A DNA stretch of 64,000 nucleotides from Heterotrichella gracilis (taxonomy: Eukaryota; Sar; Xanthophyceae; Tribonematales; Xanthonemataceae), in the NCBI GenBank assembly GCA_032358255.1, contig JAULBX010011099.1, positions 682,001-746,000 of the forward strand, in the 5' to 3' direction. Within the stretch, counting starts at the first letter, position 1, and the number at the start of each line of letters is the position of its first letter. Of this stretch, positions 24,955 through 32,812 are shown piece after piece. A program made the position numbers and the translations under genes. The notes below the pieces were generated by a model. That model was given only the letters and a program-made list of their open reading frames with translations. It was not told where the DNA came from and did no database searches.

Positions 24955-25313
24955 TTTATTTGGTTATTTTCAACACTGGGACACAGGGACACAGATACAC
25001 TGAGTCGCTGAGAGTGCACGGAGTTTATTTCATATAATTCAGCTAAGGCACGCAAAGGCGCAAAGAACGCAAAGACTTTTTATTTTAGGAATGACTATTG
25101 ATTTAGTTTGTTTGGTTATTTTCAACACAAGGACACAGGGACGCAGAGACACTGAGAGAACACAAGGTATTTTCATCTAATTCAGCTAAGGCACGCAAAG
25201 ACGCAGAGACTGCAAAGCTAATAAACTTGCAAACTGCTCACTGCCCCTGCCAACTGCTCACTGCCACTGTTAACTTAACCTTAGTGTTCCTTAGTGCTCT
25301 TAGTGTCTAAGTG
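24955..25313. repeat. Two diverged copies of a 151-bp low-complexity unit
   Basis: The motif TTTGGTTATTTTCAACAC occurs near 24960 and again about 151 bp later near 25111. Each is followed by a run of CACAGGGACACAGA and by AATTCAGCTAAGGCACGCAAAG blocks, ending in TTAGTGTTCC and TTAGTGTCTAAGTGG. There is no coding potential. It is the best example in the window of the dispersed low-complexity family. Confidence 0.7.
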
Positions 25314-25315
25314 GT

Positions 25316-26035
25316 CTAATACTGGGTCTTCATCTCCACATACCGTAAAAATTCCTGCTTGGTATTTTCTTCCAGAAATTTTCCGCCATAAAAAGAAGTA
25401 ATGGTTGCTGCGTTTATATCCTGAATACCTCTTGATGAAACACATAAGTGTTTGGCATCAATGATCACCGCTACATCTTCTGTTTTTAATACTTTTTGCA
25501 ATTCCTTCGCAATTTGCATGGTGAAGCGTTCTTGTACTTGCGGACGTTTGGCATAATATTGTACAATGCGATTCAGTTTTGATAAACCAATGACTTTACC
25601 GTTGGAGATATAAGCCAGGTGTGCTTTCCCAAAGATGGGAACAAAATGATGTTCGCAGTTACTGTAAAACGTAATGTCCTTTTCAACCAGCATTTGATTG
25701 TATTGGTAACGATTTTCGAACAAAGCAATTTTGGGTTTATTTGCCGGATCTAATCCGCTGAAAATTTCTTTCACATACATTTTAGCAACACGTTCAGGTG
25801 TTCCGGCCAAACTATCGTCGGTCAAATCAAGTCCGAGTGTTTCCATGATGCCCTTAAAATGCGCTTCAATTTTTTTCATTTTTTCATCGTCGCTCATCAC
25901 AAAGGCATTTTTTTTCATAGGAGTATCAATGCTGGTCATCACATGGTTATTGCCAATTTCTTCAGCAGTCATCTCACTTAAGCGCACTTTATTTCCGTTA
26001 ACAAGGGTATTCAACGTAATTTCTTTCTGTTTCAT
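25316..26035 (-). CDS. folE: GTP cyclohydrolase I
   Basis: Converts GTP to 7,8-dihydroneopterin triphosphate, the first step of folate and of biopterin-type pterin synthesis. The protein has 239 residues. Zinc-ligand motifs are present as 'NCEHHFVPIFGKAHLAYI' (C127, H130) and 'HLCVSSRGIQD' (C198); 'GLSKLNRIV' and 'RPQVQERFT' are the usual core segments. The N-terminal 50 residues are a variable extension. The gene's start overlaps the preceding pterin synthase gene by 38 bp, so the two are co-transcribed, linking this enzyme to the next pterin step. Confidence 0.96.
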   Translation of the reverse strand: MKQKEITLNTLVNGNKVRLSEMTAEEIGNNHVMTSIDTPMKKNAFVMSDDEKMKKIEAHFKGIMETLGLDLTDDSLAGTPERVAKMYVKEIFSGLDPANKPKIALFENRYQYNQMLVEKDITFYSNCEHHFVPIFGKAHLAYISNGKVIGLSKLNRIVQYYAKRPQVQERFTMQIAKELQKVLKTEDVAVIIDAKHLCVSSRGIQDINAATITSFYGGKFLEENTKQEFLRYVEMKTQY

Positions 26036-26411
26036 ACAAGGTAATTTTTAGTTCATAACGGTTATCAATGTGTTTCCTTAGAAGATTGTAGATAACCACT
26101 GCAATATTCTCGGCTGTTGGATTTAGGTCTTTAAATTCTGTTGTATCCAGGTTCAGATTTTTATGATCAAACCTTTCAATGATCTGTTCTTTGATCAAAT
26201 CACTTAATAGTTTAGTATCCATCACATATCCTGTCACCGGATCAATTTGACCTATCACTTTTACAATGAGCTCATAATTATGGCCATGGTAATTCGCATA
26301 ATTACACTTTCCAAAAAGTGCTGCGTTTTCAGCATCACTTAAATTGGCATTGTGCAAACGGTGCGCCGCATTAAAATGCTCTTTTCTAAAAATGGCAATT
26401 TTATTACTCAT
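25998..26411 (-). CDS. 6-pyruvoyl-tetrahydropterin synthase family protein (PTPS-II motif), copy 1
   Basis: A 137-residue enzyme of the PTPS/QueD superfamily when started at 26411; an in-frame start at 26459 adds an implausible N-terminus. Zinc ligands are H17 in 'EHFNAAHRL' and H42/H44 in 'CNYANYHGHNY', and the catalytic cysteine is C36. The spacing is C-x5-HGH, typical of PTPS-II (6-pyruvoyl-tetrahydropterin forming). QueD of the queuosine pathway has C-x3-HGH. It overlaps folE, whose product is its likely substrate. A second paralogue lies next to it at 26566-26976. The biochemical assignment is from motif spacing only. Confidence 0.88.
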   Translation of the reverse strand: MSNKIAIFRKEHFNAAHRLHNANLSDAENAALFGKCNYANYHGHNYELIVKVIGQIDPVTGYVMDTKLLSDLIKEQIIERFDHKNLNLDTTEFKDLNPTAENIAVVIYNLLRKHIDNRYELKITLYETERNYVEYPC

Positions 26412-26565
26412 AATTTTTATCAATAAAATAGGGAAAAAACTATCGTCTTGATTTTTCAATTTTAAGGCTCCGAATCAGAAGTCTGCTGACCATTGACCTT
26501 ATTTGTAAGTAGTAACAAAAATAAACTAAAATAGTTTAGGGAAAGTAAATTTTAAGGAATTATAA

Positions 26566-26976
26566 CTAAGTTCCAAAGTATTCTACGCAAATACGGGGGG
26601 TTTCGTAAAGTTTAACACAGTGTAATTTAACATTTGAAGGCAAATGCGGGGTAATTTGTTCCCAGATGGCAATGGCCAAATTCTCTGTACTGGCAAGCTT
26701 TCCGTGCATAAATGCCACATCCAGATTCAAATTTCGGTGGTCTAATTTATCACAAACATAAATTTGAAGGATCTCACTTAGTTTTTTAGCGTCCATCAAA
26801 AATCCGGTGTCCGCGTCAATTTCCCCTTTTATGGTTACAATGAGCTCATAATTATGACCATGCCAATTTGAATTGGCGCACTTTCCAAATACAGCTACGT
26901 TTTTTTCTTCAGTCCATTCGGGATTGTAGAGCTTGTGTGCAGCATTAAAATGCTCGTGGCGGGTTAAGAAAATCAT
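26566..26976 (-). CDS. 6-pyruvoyl-tetrahydropterin synthase family protein (PTPS-II motif), copy 2
   Basis: A 136-residue paralogue of the neighbouring gene. It has zinc ligand H14 in 'HEHFNAAHKL', catalytic C33 and H39/H41 in 'CANSNWHGHNY', and the conserved tail 'HCVKLYETPRICVEYFG'. The C-x5-HGH spacing again points to PTPS-II rather than QueD. Two different copies beside folE suggest that one makes a biopterin-like cofactor and the other has a different substrate or serves queuosine synthesis, but the sequence does not decide this. TAATTTCG five bases upstream of the ATG (minus strand) may be a -7 box, giving a nearly leaderless mRNA. Confidence 0.88.
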   Translation of the reverse strand: MIFLTRHEHFNAAHKLYNPEWTEEKNVAVFGKCANSNWHGHNYELIVTIKGEIDADTGFLMDAKKLSEILQIYVCDKLDHRNLNLDVAFMHGKLASTENLAIAIWEQITPHLPSNVKLHCVKLYETPRICVEYFGT

Positions 26977-27088
26977 AAGGCGAAATTACGCATTTTATCA
27001 AAAACCGCTAAGAGATTTCGGATATTTCATAGAAAAACGAAGGCCGAATTAAGTCCGATCAACTGTTACCGTAATGAATTATTGTGCT

Positions 27089-27096
27089 TAAATTTG
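27089..27096 (+). promoter_or_regulatory. -7 box of the mqnB-mqnD operon
   Basis: TAAATTTG is an exact TAnnTTTG -7 box ending six bases before the first ATG of mqnB (27103). The mRNA would start at or next to the start codon, as at hemCD. It also argues against the upstream in-frame TTG at 27082 as the start, since that lies before the promoter box. Confidence 0.5.
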
Positions 27097-27102
27097 TGTA
27101 CC

Positions 27103-27771
27103 ATGATGAACGCACTTATTGTTAGCGCCACTGTTTTAGAAATTGAGCCTACCTTGCTTTTTTTACAGCCTTTTAAAAGCAGTAAACCAAACACCTATGT
27201 TTTTGGAAAGCTCAACATTGAAATTTGCGTGACCAAAGTGGGCATGGTAAATACCGCTTTTGAGTTGGGAAAATTGCATGATAAACAATTTAACCTGGCC
27301 ATCAATGCCGGTGTGGCAGGTAGTTTTAACGATGTAGAACCCGGCACGGTGGTAAGTGTCACCGATGATTGTTTCAGTGAATTAGGGGCGGAAGATGACG
27401 GACAATTTTTACCCATCGATCTGCTTGGACTGGGGCAGCAGCGATTAGGATTATCTTCAATCCTTCATAACGATGTGACCAATAAATTACCCATCGTGAA
27501 CGGCATCACTGTAAATACCGTGCACGGCAATGAAGAAAGCGTTGAAAAAGTAATGGAGACCTATCAGGCTGATGTGGAAACGATGGAAGGTGCCGCTTTT
27601 ATTCATGCTGCTAATGCCTATAACTGGCGCGCTATTCAAATTAGAGCCATCAGTAATAAAGTGGAGAAACGGAATAAAGATAACTGGCAAATGGCCTTGG
27701 CCATAAAAAATCTGAACCACGTGCTCATTGAGCTTTTACAAAATTTGAACCACCTGGGTCATGTGGATTGA
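27103..27771 (+). CDS. mqnB: Futalosine hydrolase
   Basis: A nucleosidase-like enzyme of 222 residues that cleaves futalosine to dehypoxanthine futalosine and hypoxanthine in the futalosine route to menaquinone. It has the purine nucleoside phosphorylase/MTAN fold: 'KVGMVNTAFELGKL', 'LAINAGVAGSFNDVEPGTVV', 'VETMEGAAFIHAAN' and 'AIQIRAISNKVE'. It begins at the ATG pair at 27103/27106. It is 12 bases upstream of mqnD, so the two form an operon. The presence of both genes indicates that the organism makes menaquinone by the futalosine route and not through MenFDHCEB. Confidence 0.92.
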   Translation: MMNALIVSATVLEIEPTLLFLQPFKSSKPNTYVFGKLNIEICVTKVGMVNTAFELGKLHDKQFNLAINAGVAGSFNDVEPGTVVSVTDDCFSELGAEDDGQFLPIDLLGLGQQRLGLSSILHNDVTNKLPIVNGITVNTVHGNEESVEKVMETYQADVETMEGAAFIHAANAYNWRAIQIRAISNKVEKRNKDNWQMALAIKNLNHVLIELLQNLNHLGHVD

Positions 27772-27783
27772 CCAAAAAATGAA

Positions 27784-28626
27784 ATGAATATGAAGTTAAG
27801 TTTAGCTTATTCTCCCTGTCCAAACGATTGTTTTATTTTTGACGCCCTCATCCATAAAAAAATTGATACCGAAGGATTGGAATTTGAGGTACAGCTGGAA
27901 GATGTGGAAACCCTCAATCGCAAAGCTTTAAATGGAGACTTGGATATTACTAAATTAAGTTTTCATGCTTATGCCTATGTGTTGGATAAGTATATTCTCT
28001 TAAAAGCAGGCAGTGCACTCGGGTTTAATTGCGGACCGCTTTTAGTAACAGATTCAAGATTACATTGGGACAATGAGAATCTGGAAAATATGACCGTTGC
28101 CATTCCCGGTAAGTTAACCACCGCGAATTTTTTATTGTCCTTGGCTTTTCCTCAGATTACAAATAAAAAGGAATATCTTTTTTCGGATATTGAAAATGCT
28201 GTGTTAAATGGGGAAGTGAATGCAGGATTGCTTATTCACGAAAATAGATTTACCTATGAAACAAAAGGCTTAACAAAAATATTGGACCTGGGAGAATACT
28301 GGGACTCCTTGATTCATGCGCCCATTCCTTTAGGAGGAATTGTTATTCGTCGTGATTTAGATCCTGAAATTCAACAAAAAGTAAATCGGCTCATCAAAAA
28401 AAGTGTTGAATTTGCTTTTGCGAATCCAGACAGTTCGATGCCTTATGTAAAAGAACATGCTCAGGAAATGAGTGAAGAAGTGATGAAAAAACACATTGCC
28501 CTTTACGTGAATAATTTTTCTATAGATCTGGGAAAAGTTGGCGAGAAGGCGATTCAGCTGATGTTTAATAAAGCAAAGGAGCTGAATTTGTTTTCATTTA
28601 AGGAGACAAAACTCATCATCAGTTAA
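27784..28626 (+). CDS. mqnD: 1,4-dihydroxy-6-naphthoate synthase
   Basis: A 280-residue enzyme that turns cyclic dehypoxanthine futalosine into 1,4-dihydroxy-6-naphthoate, a menaquinone precursor. It has the periplasmic-binding-protein-like fold typical of MqnD: 'LSLAYSPCPNDCFIFDALIH', 'LDITKLSFHAYAYVL', 'GSALGFNCGPLLV', and the catalytic histidine region 'AGLLIHENRFTY'. No signal peptide is present, consistent with a cytoplasmic enzyme. ATG at 27784 or at 27790 could be used. It follows mqnB directly. Confidence 0.95.
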   Translation: MNMKLSLAYSPCPNDCFIFDALIHKKIDTEGLEFEVQLEDVETLNRKALNGDLDITKLSFHAYAYVLDKYILLKAGSALGFNCGPLLVTDSRLHWDNENLENMTVAIPGKLTTANFLLSLAFPQITNKKEYLFSDIENAVLNGEVNAGLLIHENRFTYETKGLTKILDLGEYWDSLIHAPIPLGGIVIRRDLDPEIQQKVNRLIKKSVEFAFANPDSSMPYVKEHAQEMSEEVMKKHIALYVNNFSIDLGKVGEKAIQLMFNKAKELNLFSFKETKLIIS

Positions 28627-28742
28627 ATTTCGACACAGAGACACCGAGGCTCAGAGCCACAGAGGGATTCGAGATAACTTCTGGTTAAAGGTGAAAAGTA
28701 ATTATGCTCTGTGACACTGTGTCACCGTGCTCTTAGTGTTTA
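28627..28742. repeat. Low-complexity block between mqnD and folA
   Basis: TCGACACAGAGACACCGAGG and CTGTGACACTGTGTCACCGTG runs mark this convergent gap as another copy of the dispersed low-complexity family. CTGTGACACTGTGTCAC also has local dyad symmetry, so it might act as a weak terminator for both flanking genes. Confidence 0.5.
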
Positions 28743-28764
28743 AAAATGGGCGCTGTAATGGCAC

Positions 28765-29253
28765 TTATTGGTGGATTCTCTCCCATTTCTGAAAGCAGTA
28801 TTTGAATGGATTCTTCTCATCCGCCTCATGACATTCTTCCCATACCAGTTTAAATTCTTCTTTTTTTAATTCCGGAAAAAAAGCGTCGGCTTCAAATTTA
28901 TGTTGAATGAGGGTTCTGTATACTTCTGTTGCTAAATGAAAGGAGTGTTTGTAGATCTCTGCTCCGCCAATAATAAATATCTTTTCTTCTTTACACGAAT
29001 TAATAGCCGTTTCAAGCGAGTGGTATATTTCAGCCCCTTCTATTTTATAATCCGACCTACGACTAATCACAATGTTTTTTCTCCCCGGCAATAATCTTCC
29101 AATACTCTCATAGGTTTTACGTCCCATAATTACCGGACAACCCATGGTGGTGGCTTTAAAAAATTTAAGATCTGCCGGAAGATGGCATAACAATTGGTTA
29201 TTTTTTCCAATGGCATTATTTAGGTCGGTGACAACAATAGAGGCAATGATCAT
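28765..29253 (-). CDS. folA: Dihydrofolate reductase
   Basis: Reduces dihydrofolate to tetrahydrofolate with NADPH. The 162-residue protein has all core segments: 'NNAIGKNNQLLCHLPADLKF' with the catalytic acid (D27), 'GCPVIMGRKTYESIG', 'LPGRKNIVISRR' and 'KIFIIGGAEIYK'. Length is normal. Transcribed alone, convergent with mqnD. No thymidylate synthase gene is next to it in this window. Confidence 0.96.
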   Translation of the reverse strand: MIIASIVVTDLNNAIGKNNQLLCHLPADLKFFKATTMGCPVIMGRKTYESIGRLLPGRKNIVISRRSDYKIEGAEIYHSLETAINSCKEEKIFIIGGAEIYKHSFHLATEVYRTLIQHKFEADAFFPELKKEEFKLVWEECHEADEKNPFKYCFQKWERIHQ

Positions 29254-29369
29254 GAGATTGATGTATTTTCTTTACAAACCTATTCAATTATTTTTTTGAA
29301 CGCATAAAAACTTTTCGAAAAACGTTAACTACTCTGAAATTGGTTTGTTTTTTTTTATAGATTTACCGC

Positions 29370-29909
29370 ATGCAGGGTCAAATTTTAATTGCACATCCTT
29401 TATTAAATGACGGTTTTTTTAACCGCTCTGTTATTTATCTCACCAATCACAGTGATGAAGGCGCAGTAGGATTTTGTTTGAATTATAAGACACAATTTAT
29501 GTTGCGAGATCTAAGACCTCATGTTAAAAAAGGGAACTTCCCTATTTACGAGGGCGGACCGGTGGGTAAGAATGAACTATTTTTTTTACACACACTCGGG
29601 CATGATCTTCCCGATTCGGTGCATGTGGCCAATAATATTTTTGTTGGGGGTGATTTTAATGAGCTTTTACACATGATTGAACACGGCAAGGTAAAATCGT
29701 ATCAGGTGCGTTTTTTTGCCGGTTACAGTGGCTGGAGTGAGAAACAATTAGAAGGGGAAATTCAAAAAAAACACTGGATGGTCAATCAACATCCTGATTC
29801 ATCTTTTTTTGGAAATGATCCGGATGACCTGTGGGAGTTGCAACTCACAGAAATAAAAGATTCTTACCGCATTTTCGCCAATTTTGGATCGGATCCTTCG
29901 ATGAATTGA
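29370..29909 (+). CDS. YqgE/AlgH family protein
   Basis: A 179-residue protein of the UPF0301/AlgH family: 'GQILIAHPLLNDGFFNRSVI', 'EGAVGFCLNY', 'YEGGPVGKNELFFLHTLG', 'VRFFAGYSGWSEKQLEGEI' and 'DDLWELQL'. Widespread in Gram-negative bacteria, it has no settled biochemical role; AlgH was first named for alginate regulation in Pseudomonas. Cytoplasmic, single gene, near full family length. Confidence 0.93.
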   Translation: MQGQILIAHPLLNDGFFNRSVIYLTNHSDEGAVGFCLNYKTQFMLRDLRPHVKKGNFPIYEGGPVGKNELFFLHTLGHDLPDSVHVANNIFVGGDFNELLHMIEHGKVKSYQVRFFAGYSGWSEKQLEGEIQKKHWMVNQHPDSSFFGNDPDDLWELQLTEIKDSYRIFANFGSDPSMN

Positions 29910-29954
29910 TCTTAGGGATTAGTTTGTTTTTGACTAATTGACAATGAGAATTTT

Positions 29955-30600
29955 TTTCCACAAGACCGCTCCTACGGAGCTCCGGTTCATGTGTTTGGTT
30001 TTATTACAAAGAGGTCGCCTCTACGAGGCTAAAATTCAAGGAGTGTTTTTCCAAGTGAATGTTAAAGAAAGACCATTTGTGATTCAATGATTACAATTAA
30101 ATTAATTTCTGAGATAAATTTTGTATTGCTTCTAGAGTCCCGGAGGGACGAACTGTTTGTAACAATAAGCTATAGAAGTGTGTTGAGCTCCGTAGGAGCG
30201 ACATAGTTCACTTACAAGTAAAACACCAGTCCCGCAGGGACCAAACATTTCTAACAATCCATAATTTTTCGAGTCCCGTAGGGACGACATGTTAATAATA
30301 AAACAAAGAAAGATGTAAACCAGCGCCATAGGAGCGACATAGATCAATTGCAATTATAGCGCTGTTCCCGGAGGGACCAAACAACTTTAAAGGTCAATCA
30401 GAGTGTTTTCTTGCCCCAGAGGGGCAAAACAATCAAGTTCAATATATCTTTTTTTAAATAGAACTTGCTCTCTGAGGTAAAACGAAATAAGTTTTTTAGT
30501 TAAAATAAATTATAATACCGAGAGTGTCCCGGAGGGACGAACTGTTTGTAACAAGAAACTATAAAAGTGTATTGAGCTCCGTAGGAGCGACCATAAGAAG
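29955..30600. repeat. Cluster A of composite palindromic repeats
   Basis: About 650 bp holding at least eight short perfect or near-perfect palindromes: CGCTCCTACGGAGC, GTCCCGGAGGGAC (30137-30149 and 30526-30538), GCTCCGTAGGAGC, GTCCCGCAGGGAC, GTCCCGTAGGGAC (30273-30285) and GCCCCAGAGGGGC (30413-30425). Conserved linkers such as CGAACTGTTTGTAACAA and AAACAAAGAAAGATGTAAAC join them. The unit 30271-30428 is the inverse of units in cluster B at 56 kb. This is REP/BIME-like intergenic DNA. An ORF through it at 30132-30353 is not a gene. Confidence 0.8.
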
Positions 30601-30639
30601 TTCTTCAGATGCTAGTGGTCACGGTTTCGCAGAACTAAA

Positions 30640-31104
30640 CTAGTTCAATCCCACTTTCTCTTTCATGTTAATTGGAATGCGTTTTTTGACAAACAATTTC
30701 CCGATTTTTAAGTCTCCTTTAACTTCAAGTAAATTCTTGAACGTAGCGCCACTCAGCAGTTTCATCACATCCATCAGATTCACATCCTTAAAATCATTTC
30801 GCAACACAAAGCCGTAAGTCTTTTCTTCTTTGCCATCTATTTTAACGGGTTTCATCAATTTTGCTTTTCCCAAATAAACACCACTATAAGTAATATCGAA
30901 TTCACTTTTATAAATGCTAAACCCATAAGGATTTGGATTTTTAATCCCCAATAAAATTTCAGCATCAATGCCTTCGGTAGTAATTTTATGCACTTTAAAA
31001 CCGTTCAGTCCGGTGCACTCCAGTTCTTTAAAATTGGCGCAAGAACTAAACAGTAAAAGTGAAAGAAAAAAAAGACTGCCGGCAATAAGTTTACGAGGAA
31101 ACAT
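30640..31104 (-). CDS. LEA type 2-like lipoprotein
   Basis: A 154-residue lipoprotein: n-region 'MFPRKLIAGSLFFLSLLLFS' followed by the lipobox SSC (C22). The mature part matches the late-embryogenesis-abundant (LEA_2/WHy) immunoglobulin-like fold: 'ILLGIKNPNPYGFSIYKSEF' and 'LGKAKLMKPVKIDGKEEKTY'. The N-P-N-P-Y motif is diagnostic. The molecular role of bacterial WHy-domain lipoproteins is unclear. It overlaps the preceding membrane-protein gene by 14 bp and is last in an operon with the dipeptidase. Confidence 0.8.
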   Translation of the reverse strand: MFPRKLIAGSLFFLSLLLFSSCANFKELECTGLNGFKVHKITTEGIDAEILLGIKNPNPYGFSIYKSEFDITYSGVYLGKAKLMKPVKIDGKEEKTYGFVLRNDFKDVNLMDVMKLLSGATFKNLLEVKGDLKIGKLFVKKRIPINMKEKVGLN

Positions 31105-31333
31105 AGTTCGTTTTAATTAACATGTAAATGGATGAGATCGTCCAAACCCCTTCCAATACAACAAAGGGCCAGAATTGGATCATATAACTGGACAATCCTG
31201 CTAAACCGGCACCAATAATATTTAACAGTAAATAGGTCCTAGAAGTAGCACTTAATTTATTGGCCAGGTTTAAGGCAAAAGCAATTAACAAAAGAGAAAC
31301 ACCCAATGTTCCAACCAATTCTCCGTTGTTCAT
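31091..31333 (-). CDS. CBU_0592-like small membrane protein
   Basis: An 80-residue integral membrane protein with three predicted helices ('ELVGTLGVSLLLIAFALNL', 'TYLLLNIIGAGLAGLSSYM', 'FVVLEGVWTISSIYMLI'), matching the CBU_0592 family pattern of conserved L-N-x-x-G and E-x-x-W residues. Function unknown. Its ATG overlaps the dipeptidase stop (TAATG), and its end overlaps the next gene, so it is translationally coupled on both sides. Confidence 0.8.
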   Translation of the reverse strand: MNNGELVGTLGVSLLLIAFALNLANKLSATSRTYLLLNIIGAGLAGLSSYMIQFWPFVVLEGVWTISSIYMLIKTNYVSS

Positions 31334-32730
31334 TATTTTGACGAAGATTGAGTGAAGTATTTATAAAACAAAGGAATGGTTTCAATGCCTTTGTAATAAT
31401 TAAACAAACCATAATGTTCATTTGGGGAGTGCAAGGCATCTGAATCCAATCCAAAGCCAAATAAAATACTATCTAGGCCCAGTTCTTTTTTAAAGAGCGC
31501 AACAATAGGAATACTGCCGCCTCCACGAGTAGGTACCGGTTTTTTACCGTAGGTTTCTTCCATGGCTTTACTGGCAGCTTTATAGCCGATACTTTCTGTA
31601 CTAACCACTACCGGTTCACCACCATGATGTGGAGTCACTTTTACCTTCACCGATTTTGGTGCAATTTTTTCAAAATGTTTTTGAAACAATTGACTGATGG
31701 TGTGTGAATCCTGATTGGGCACCAAACGCATGCTTATTTTTGCAGAAGCTTTAGAAGGCAACACCGTTTTTGCACCTTCCCCAATATAACCACCCCAGAT
31801 CCCGTTCACATCCAGTGTTGGACGAATGCCTGTGCGTTCGATGCTGCTGTAATTTTTTTCACCCCAATCTTCTTCCACATTCAGGTCTTTCTTAAAATCA
31901 TCTAAATTAAAAGGAGCTTTTGCCATTTCAGCACGTTCTTCTTTGCTTAATTCCATCACGGCATCATAAAATCCGGGAATGGTGATGTGATTATTTTCAT
32001 CGTGACACGAAGCGATCATTTGGCATAAAATATTGATCGGATTAGCTACTGCACCACCGTATACACCGCTGTGCAAGTCGCGGTTCGGACCAAGCACTTC
32101 CACTTCCATGTAAGCCAAACCACGTAAACCAACATCAATACTCGGTGTATCGTTGGCTATAATAGAAGTATCTGAAATTAAAATAACATCGCCTTTTAAA
32201 CGGCTTTTATTTTCGATGATCCATGGACCTAGATTTGGAGAGCCCACTTCTTCTTCTCCTTCAATCATGAATTTAACATTGCATGGAAGTGTATTGGTTT
32301 TCATCATAAATTCAAAAGCCTTTACATGCATGTACATTTGTCCTTTATCATCACAGGCTCCACGGGCAAAAATAGCGCCATCGGGATGCACCGCTGTTTT
32401 TTTGATCACCGGTTCAAAAGGAGGAGAGTCCCATAAATTTATCGGATCAGCGGGTTGCACATCGTAGTGTCCATAAACGATAACGGTTGGTTTGGACGGA
32501 TCGATCATTTTTTCAGCATATACTACCGGAAATCCTTTGGTAGCTGATATTTCCACCTTGTCGGCACCCGCTTCCATTAAACGTTGTTTAACTGCCTCTG
32601 CCGTTTTTTGCATGTCTGCTTTATATTTACTGTCGGCACTCACCGAAGGAATTTTTAAAAGCTCAATTAATTCGCTTAACACGCGTTCTTTGTTCTGCTC
32701 TAAATAAGTTGAAATCACCGATTTTTCCAT
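31333..32730 (-). CDS. M20-family dipeptidase
   Basis: A zinc metallopeptidase of 465 residues related to CNDP-type dipeptidases. Metal-binding and catalytic motifs are present: 'VIVYGHYDVQPADP', 'GACDDKGQMYMH', 'EGEEEVGSPNL', 'DLHSGVYGG' and 'SDALHSPNEHYGL'. It hydrolyses dipeptides and is likely cytoplasmic, as there is no signal peptide. It is the first gene of a tightly overlapped operon with a CBU_0592-like protein and a WHy lipoprotein. TAACTTAG about 20 bases upstream of the ATG may be its -7 element. Confidence 0.93.
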   Translation of the reverse strand: MEKSVISTYLEQNKERVLSELIELLKIPSVSADSKYKADMQKTAEAVKQRLMEAGADKVEISATKGFPVVYAEKMIDPSKPTVIVYGHYDVQPADPINLWDSPPFEPVIKKTAVHPDGAIFARGACDDKGQMYMHVKAFEFMMKTNTLPCNVKFMIEGEEEVGSPNLGPWIIENKSRLKGDVILISDTSIIANDTPSIDVGLRGLAYMEVEVLGPNRDLHSGVYGGAVANPINILCQMIASCHDENNHITIPGFYDAVMELSKEERAEMAKAPFNLDDFKKDLNVEEDWGEKNYSSIERTGIRPTLDVNGIWGGYIGEGAKTVLPSKASAKISMRLVPNQDSHTISQLFQKHFEKIAPKSVKVKVTPHHGGEPVVVSTESIGYKAASKAMEETYGKKPVPTRGGGSIPIVALFKKELGLDSILFGFGLDSDALHSPNEHYGLFNYYKGIETIPLFYKYFTQSSSK

Positions 32731-32812
32731 AAAAATAATTAAAGCTCTAAGTTAGTCTTTTGACATTTATTATAAAAGAAATCTTATTTTCTTAAAACAA
32801 ATAGGCATAGAA

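Noticed and set aside
30132-30353. Open reading frame of 73 codons within the palindromic repeat array
   Set aside because: It runs through several copies of GTCCC/GGGAC palindromes; its sequence is dictated by the repeats and has no protein-like pattern.
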